Source: Phascolarctobacterium_A sp034086985
Lineage (GTDB): Bacteria; Bacillota; Negativicutes; Acidaminococcales; Acidaminococcaceae
DNA length: 64,000 bases
Direction of reading: 5' to 3'
Assembly: GCA_034086985.1 (NCBI GenBank)
Contig: JAXDZG010000022.1
Coordinates: 62,001-126,000 of the forward strand
How positions within the stretch are numbered: the stretch's first letter is position 1; every line of letters starts with the position of its first letter. The translations under genes were made by a program, and so were the position numbers. The notes beneath the pieces were generated by a model. That model saw only the letters and a program-made list of their open reading frames with translations. It was not told the origin of the DNA and did no database searches. Positions 59,619 through 64,000 of the stretch are shown one piece after another.

Positions 59619-60032
59619 TTATTTTTCCTCCTTTTGTCTGATATGACCTACGGGCTCATCCGCGCTGTGGTCCTGTTTTTCCAGGCCCACCAGCTTCTTA
59701 GCGCCCTTAGTATCCAGTGTCCACACAGGATGACCGGATTTATAGGCTGCCTTACCCAAAATATGGGAGCCAATGGGGTTAGCCATGAACACAATCAAGA
59801 AGGCAAAGGCCATCTTCACTGCGGTCAGGGTCGGTCCCTCATAAATCATGAGGCCGATGAAGGACAGCATGCAGCCCAAGGTTTCACTATTGCCGGAGGC
59901 GTGAATTCGAGAATAAAAGTCCGGCAGGCGCAGCATACCAATGGCTGAGCCGATGAAGAAAACCAAGCCGCCCAGCATAAACAACGCTGCAATAAGCTCT
60001 CTGAGAGAATTAAGACCGAATGCTTCAATCAT
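59619..60032 (-). CDS. mrpG: Na+/H+ antiporter subunit G
   Basis: 137 residues, three helices, with SAIGMLRLPDFYSRIHASGNSETLGC, the MrpG/MbhC signature. The cytoplasmic C terminus (about 105-137) is longer than usual and charged. TGGGAGG precedes the ATG. It overlaps mrpF by 4 bases. Confidence 0.92.
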   Translation of the reverse strand: MIEAFGLNSLRELIAALFMLGGLVFFIGSAIGMLRLPDFYSRIHASGNSETLGCMLSFIGLMIYEGPTLTAVKMAFAFLIVFMANPIGSHILGKAAYKSGHPVWTLDTKGAKKLVGLEKQDHSADEPVGHIRQKEEK

Positions 60033-60292
60033 ATATTTTTACCTCCCAGGAATTTTGCTACGATAACGGAACCAATGAAGCCCAGGAAGGCATAGGAAAT
60101 GGCTATATCCACGTACATATCCGGACGTCCGTCGATATAACCGAAGAGCACCAAAAGCAAAATGGTGTCCGCGCCAATAACGCCCAAGCCATTCATGCGA
60201 TCATAAATCGTTGGTCCATAAAATAGTCGCTGCAGCATGGCGCCAATAACAAAGAGGATCGAAACCATTAGAATAAAAAAGATTACGTTCAT
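60029..60292 (-). CDS. mrpF: Na+/H+ antiporter subunit F
   Basis: 87 residues, three helices. TIYDRMNGLGVIGADTILLLVL is the MrpF/MbhB signature, with the conserved Asp in helix 2. GAGGGTGAGG precedes the ATG; 2 bases after mrpE. Confidence 0.92.
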   Translation of the reverse strand: MNVIFFILMVSILFVIGAMLQRLFYGPTIYDRMNGLGVIGADTILLLVLFGYIDGRPDMYVDIAISYAFLGFIGSVIVAKFLGGKNI

Positions 60293-60294
60293 AA

Positions 60295-60870
60295 TTATTC
60301 CTCACCCTCCGCTACAGCAAAATCAAATTTTTCTCCATACAAATCAGCGACCTTCTTTTGCATAGAGCCATCCAATACACCGGCAGCCGCACCCTTAGTA
60401 AGGGCGTGAATCTCGTACAGCCCATCATCGGTAACGTTGATGGTGACCGTACCAGGAGTCAGCGTAATGGAGTTGGCCAAAACAACAGAGGCCATGGGGT
60501 TATCCGCTCTGAAGTAGAAGCGCACAACCTTGGGGTCGATGTTCAGCTCCTGAGCCGTTGTAGCTAGCAGAACATCTATGTTGGCCAAAACCAGCTGCCA
60601 CATAAGCCAGAAAAAGTACATGATGAATTTGGGAATGGAAACGCCAAAAACAAAATATCTTTTGCTGCCGTCCTTATTGGGCACCAGCAGCAAGGGATAG
60701 GTAACCCAGGTAGTGACAATCGCCGTAATGAGACCGTACACAATAAACTTTGTTTCCGTTCTACCTGACAGAACCATCCAAAAACCAAAAAGCACCACGA
60801 ACATGGCAAGCTTATGGACCAAGGTCGAGCCCACAATATTGTTGTTGTTTAATACTCCTTGCTTTTCCAC
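60295..60870 (-). CDS. mrpE: Na+/H+ antiporter subunit E
   Basis: 191 residues, first gene of the operon. Two helices near the N terminus, then VVRFYFRADNPMASVVLANSITLTPGTVTI, the MrpE/MbhA core. A C-terminal soluble tail extends about 25 residues. The start is taken as GTG 60870, 5 bases after AAAGGTGG; an earlier in-frame GTG lies inside that site. A GTATAC palindrome (60917-60922) lies about 50 bases upstream. Confidence 0.9.
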   Translation of the reverse strand: MEKQGVLNNNNIVGSTLVHKLAMFVVLFGFWMVLSGRTETKFIVYGLITAIVTTWVTYPLLLVPNKDGSKRYFVFGVSIPKFIMYFFWLMWQLVLANIDVLLATTAQELNIDPKVVRFYFRADNPMASVVLANSITLTPGTVTINVTDDGLYEIHALTKGAAAGVLDGSMQKKVADLYGEKFDFAVAEGEE

Positions 60871-60910
60871 AGCTACCACCTTTCTTTATAATATTTTTTG
60901 TATAACCTGA

Positions 60911-60926
60911 ATACATGTATACATTT
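60911..60926. promoter_or_regulatory. Palindrome upstream of the Mrp-type operon
   Basis: ATACATGTATACAT combines two overlapping palindromes and resembles the ATACTTGTATACAT site at pyc. The promoter itself is not clear here. Confidence 0.4.
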
Positions 60927-60983
60927 GACAAAAAAGAAAAATCTCCTGCCTGTATTCCAAGTTAGTTAGCAAATATTGTAAGT

Positions 60984-61787
60984 TTATTTTTCTTGCAGGT
61001 TGATTTCTCTGAATTCACAATCAGCTACCGGCAGCATTCTTTGAGCCAAACGGCGCACGCGCTCAATATCTGCCGTACCACAGATAGTCACCTTACCCAC
61101 GCCCTCGGACTTGGCTAAGCCCACCTCGTTTAAGGCTGCAATGGCCAGTTGGCTCGTTGCCTCCGCTGGGTCGATAATAGTCACCTCAGGCCCAAACTCT
61201 GCCGCAATCTGCTCTCTAATAAAGGGATAATGAGTGCAGGATAAAATCAATGCATCTACGCCCGCTTCCTTTAAAGGCGCTGCATACTCGGCAATAGCCG
61301 CTGGCAGCTCAGGGCTTGCGAACTGTTCACCCTCAATCAAGGGCACGAATTTGGCGCAGCCCATGGGATAAACCTCCGCGCTAGGGTCTGCAGCTAAAAT
61401 AGCCTTTTTGTGAGCCTCGGTACTAATCGTAAAGGGAGTAGCAAAAACGCCAATTTTTTTCTTCTTGCTAGCCGCTAAGAGCAGCTGCTCCCCCTTGGAC
61501 ATGCCCACAATGGGAAATGTGTGTCCACCCTTAAGGCTATCCACACCCAGCATGGTCAGGGTATTGCAGGCAATGACAACCTCCTTTACGCCCTGAGCTG
61601 CCAGCCAATTGATGATTTCTGCCACGAAGCCGCGAATTTCCTGCTCCGGTCTAGTGCCATAGGGAGTACGAGCTGTATCCCCCACATATATGAAATCCTC
61701 ATGGGGCAAAAGCTGATGCAAGCACTTCAGCACGGATAGCCCACCTACGCCGGAATCCAGCACACCAATAGGTGCATCCTTTCTCAT
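60984..61787 (-). CDS. murI: Glutamate racemase
   Basis: Makes D-glutamate for peptidoglycan. 267 residues with the catalytic pair Cys74 (EVVIACNTLTML) and Cys184 (LILSCTHYPF), and the N-terminal IGVLDSGVGGLSVL. Start ATG 61787 behind AAAGGAGGT; an ATG seven codons upstream is not supported. Monocistronic as far as visible. Confidence 0.94.
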   Translation of the reverse strand: MRKDAPIGVLDSGVGGLSVLKCLHQLLPHEDFIYVGDTARTPYGTRPEQEIRGFVAEIINWLAAQGVKEVVIACNTLTMLGVDSLKGGHTFPIVGMSKGEQLLLAASKKKKIGVFATPFTISTEAHKKAILAADPSAEVYPMGCAKFVPLIEGEQFASPELPAAIAEYAAPLKEAGVDALILSCTHYPFIREQIAAEFGPEVTIIDPAEATSQLAIAALNEVGLAKSEGVGKVTICGTADIERVRRLAQRMLPVADCEFREINLQEK

Positions 61788-61903
61788 AAGCAAAACCTCC
61801 TTTTTCACTGCCTTTATTATAGCACTAATAGCCTGTCAAGCCAACAAAAAGCCTAGGAAACACCTATTGCCGCTCTACAATGCAGCTATAAGCTAAAAAA
61901 ATA

Positions 61904-61930
61904 CACCGCCGACACTTCGTATCGGCGGTG
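61904..61930 (-). terminator. Terminator of galU
   Basis: 10-bp stem with a wobble (CACCGCCGA core), then TATTTTTTT on the minus strand, 65 bases after the stop. Confidence 0.83.
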
Positions 61931-61995
61931 ATAAACGCAGAGTCCGTATAGCACGTGCTGCTAAACGCAGCGCTTCAAGCTATCTACACTTTATT

Positions 61996-62862
61996 TTACA
62001 CGATAGTACGCAAATAGTCCATAAATTTTTCGCGCAAATCCTCGCGACGCAGGGCATATTCGCAGGTAGCCTCCAGATAGCCCAGCTTGTCGCCCACATC
62101 ATAGCGGCGGCCCATAAAGTCATAGGCATACATGGCCTGCTCCTTAGCCAGCACCTTCAGCGCGTCAGTGAGCTGAATTTCACCGCCGCGACCAGGCTCG
62201 GTGTGCTCCAGAATTTCGAAAATCTCCGGCATAATCACATAGCGGCCCAGCACAGCCAGCTGGCTGGGAGCCTCCTCCACGGCCGGTTTTTCTACCATAT
62301 CATTAACTTTAAAGATACGCTCCTTATCAGTAGGAGTGCTAGCAACGATGCCATAGGAGGAAACCTTCTCCTTGGGCACGGTTTGGCAGCCCAGCACGCT
62401 GCCACCGGTGGCCTCGTACACATCCATCAGCTGACGCAGGCAGGGATACTCGTCATTATAAACCACATCGTCGCCCAAGAGAACCGCAAAGGGCTCATGA
62501 CCTACAAAGGCTTTCGCACACAAAATCGCATGACCCAAGCCACGGGGCTCCTTTTGGCGAATATAGTGAATGTTGATATCCGCAATATCCTTCACTTGCT
62601 TGAGCAAATCTAGCTTGCCATGCTCCTCCAGATTCATCTCCAGCTCAGGGCTGCGGTCGAAATGGTCCTCAATAGCCCTTTTAGTACGGCCGCTGACAAT
62701 CAAAATATCGGTAATGCCGCTAGCCAAGGCCTCTTCAATAATATATTGAATGGTAGGCTTATCCACAATGGGCAGCATTTCCTTGGGGCAAGCCTTGGTA
62801 GCCGGCAAAAAGCGCGTGCCTAAGCCCGCAGCAGGGATAACTGCTTTCGTAATTTTTTGCAT
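61996..62862 (-). CDS. galU: UTP-glucose-1-phosphate uridylyltransferase
   Basis: 288 residues; makes UDP-glucose for surface polysaccharide and lipid glycosylation. Nucleotide loop KAVIPAAGLGTRFLPATKACPKEMLPIVDKP, then LLGDDVVYN and GYLEATCEYALRR. AGAGGT precedes the ATG. It is the last of three polysaccharide genes reaching the window edge. Confidence 0.95.
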   Translation of the reverse strand: MQKITKAVIPAAGLGTRFLPATKACPKEMLPIVDKPTIQYIIEEALASGITDILIVSGRTKRAIEDHFDRSPELEMNLEEHGKLDLLKQVKDIADINIHYIRQKEPRGLGHAILCAKAFVGHEPFAVLLGDDVVYNDEYPCLRQLMDVYEATGGSVLGCQTVPKEKVSSYGIVASTPTDKERIFKVNDMVEKPAVEEAPSQLAVLGRYVIMPEIFEILEHTEPGRGGEIQLTDALKVLAKEQAMYAYDFMGRRYDVGDKLGYLEATCEYALRREDLREKFMDYLRTIV

Positions 62863-62894
62863 GATCTAACCTCTTCTCTGTATGGTAATGCCCC

Positions 62895-63608
62895 TCATTC
62901 ACCATCCTGAGCATCCTTATGCTCATGTCCATAATAATAGTAGTAGCCATAACCATAGCCATAATGACTATTAGCAGCCACATCCACCTTATTCAGCACT
63001 ACGCCCAACAGATGGGCACCGGCCTGTTCCAGGCGAGTCTTAGCCTCCACTGCGATAGCAGGGCTCACAGCACCGGAAGCCACCACCAAAATGGTGCCAT
63101 CCACCTTACCACTCACTACAGCAGCATCGGTAACCGGCATAATAGGCGGAGTATCGATAAGCACATAATCAAAATGCTGCTTTAACTCTTCTAAGATATC
63201 CACCATGTTTTGGCTTGCCAAAAGCTCGGAAGGATTGGGAGCCACCGGACCGCTGGTAAGCACATACAGATTGGGAACAGCGGTCTGCTGAATAATTTCC
63301 ATCACATCACTGCCGGTAGCAACACAATTGCTCAAGCCCTTGTTATGTACCTTAAAAATCTTATGCTGGGTAGGATTACGAAAATCACAATCACACACTA
63401 CAACCTTATAGCCAGCCTGAGCCATAACAACGCCCAGATTGGAAATAGTCGTACTCTTGCCCTCGTTAGGGGTAGCGCTAGTCAGCATAATTGTTTTGAG
63501 CTCTCGACCGGCGATATTGGAAAATTTAATATTGGTTCTAATAGTTCTATATGCTTCGGACACAGGAGATTTCGCATCCGTATTCGCAATCAAAGTTACT
63601 TCTTCCAT
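62895..63608 (-). CDS. Bacterial tyrosine kinase, CpsD/CapB type
   Basis: 237 residues. BY-kinase motifs: Walker A ATPNEGKSTTISNLG near 45, Walker A' VVVCDCDFRNPTQHK near 72, Walker B DYVLIDTPPIM. A C-terminal tyrosine cluster (HYGYGYGYYYYYGHEH) is the autophosphorylation site. It is the cytoplasmic partner of the Wzz-like protein encoded just upstream, controlling chain length or export of an exopolysaccharide. GGAGGG precedes the ATG and the gene overlaps its neighbour by 13 bases. Confidence 0.92.
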   Translation of the reverse strand: MEEVTLIANTDAKSPVSEAYRTIRTNIKFSNIAGRELKTIMLTSATPNEGKSTTISNLGVVMAQAGYKVVVCDCDFRNPTQHKIFKVHNKGLSNCVATGSDVMEIIQQTAVPNLYVLTSGPVAPNPSELLASQNMVDILEELKQHFDYVLIDTPPIMPVTDAAVVSGKVDGTILVVASGAVSPAIAVEAKTRLEQAGAHLLGVVLNKVDVAANSHYGYGYGYYYYYGHEHKDAQDGE

Positions 63609-64000
63609 ACTGCCCTCCAGATCTTCTGCCAGGTGCTCAGATTTTCTGTCTCCTGTGCTTCATTTAAGGATTCACCGCTGGGCACTTGTCCCAAAACAGG
63701 CAGTCCCAAATAGGTGGCAACATCATCGGTGGTCTTGATAGTGCGGTTCATGAGCTCGCGAGCGATTACATAACCGCTGCTGCCGAAGAGGCCTAGCAAG
63801 AAGGCCAATACCAATGTCAAAGCCTTTTTCGGCTTCACCGGCTTTTCGGGCAGGGTGGGCGCATCCACAACCTGTACCTCAGTGGATACGGCAACCTCAG
63901 CAACCTTAGCTTCCTCTAAGCGCTTAGCCAGCATTACATAAATTTCCTGTGCAACTCTGGAATCACGCAGCAGGCTCAGATATTGCTGCTCCGTATCAGA
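63596..64000 (-). CDS. Chain-length determinant (Wzz/CapA) protein, N-terminal part outside the window
   Basis: The last 134 residues are visible. A periplasmic coiled coil (SDTEQQYLSLLRDSRVAQEI, then MLAKRLEEAKVAE) and the proline-rich VVDAPTLPEKPVKPKKA come before a C-terminal membrane helix (LTLVLAFLLGLFGSSGYVIA). A short cytoplasmic tail ends AVWKK. This is the transmembrane activator of the BY-kinase. The frame is open to the window end. Confidence 0.88.
   Translation of the reverse strand, partial: SDTEQQYLSLLRDSRVAQEIYVMLAKRLEEAKVAEVAVSTEVQVVDAPTLPEKPVKPKKALTLVLAFLLGLFGSSGYVIARELMNRTIKTTDDVATYLGLPVLGQVPSGESLNEAQETENLSTWQKIWRAVWKK

Noticed and set aside
1..64000. CRISPR arrays, prophage, insertion sequences with transposase, rRNA operons
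   Set aside because: Looked for regularly spaced repeats, phage structural or integrase genes, transposases and rRNA sequence; none seen.

Overview
The window reads as chromosomal DNA of a Negativicutes bacterium (a diderm Firmicute), most probably Acidaminococcaceae; Phascolarctobacterium is my best guess. The main evidence is two OmpM-type outer-membrane proteins, each with an SLH domain, a coiled coil and a porin barrel. Supporting signs are Firmicute-type gene order (rpmE-prfA-prmC-ywlC-rpiB-ywlG-glyA), strong AGGAGG ribosome sites, a DcuC C4-dicarboxylate carrier, pyruvate carboxylase, type III glutamine synthetase and a group B-like [FeFe] hydrogenase. The identification is by recall of protein families, not by a database search. 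No phage, insertion sequence or CRISPR array was seen.

Layout. 1-6.4 kb: translation and housekeeping cluster on the minus strand (glyA partial, ywlG, rpiB, tsaC, prmC, prfA, yqhQ, rpmE). 6.5-11.8 kb: envelope region with two OmpM genes, each followed by a small type I toxin-antitoxin-like locus (29-residue hydrophobic peptide plus a convergent ~92-nt RNA), a periplasmic protein and two small unknown genes. 12-15.6 kb: a pilin-like operon (platform protein, major pseudopilin, three minor pseudopilin-like proteins and a beta-helix-like protein) without its ATPase. 15.8-24.3 kb: MFS exporter, ftsH, divergent pyc, and a large unknown helical protein. 24.3-24.55 kb: a candidate sRNA. 24.6-33.6 kb: a GGDEF/EAL protein, an Amt-PII fusion, glnN with a long structured leader, and a hydrogenase. 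33.7-39.6 kb: a small unknown gene, tRNA-Arg, and a polyphosphate island (ppk, two Ppx/GppA-HD proteins). 39.7-46.7 kb: M20 peptidase, mntP, a duplicated two-part ThrE-type exporter, a uracil-DNA-glycosylase-like protein, a MITE-like element and dcuC. 46.8-53 kb: LTA-synthase-like sulfatase, lipid kinase, GtrA protein, pcp, tRNA-Thr, an XRE regulator and a LarA homologue. 53.2-60.9 kb: an eleven-gene Mrp/Mbh-type cation-proton antiporter operon. 61-64 kb: murI, galU and the start of a capsule/exopolysaccharide locus (BY-kinase, Wzz-like).

Functional picture: an anaerobe using pyruvate carboxylation and C4-dicarboxylate exchange, ion-gradient energetics through the Mrp-type complex, ammonium capture through Amt-PII and GSIII, and a SLH-tethered outer membrane. 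The most interesting non-coding signals are the paired toxin/antisense RNA loci, a 24-nt block shared by the two ompM leaders, a terminator/anti-terminator-like leader upstream of glnN, an orphan sRNA with a complete promoter and terminator, tandem GTATAC operators at pyc, and several short dispersed repeats, one of which supplies the last codons of ywlG.
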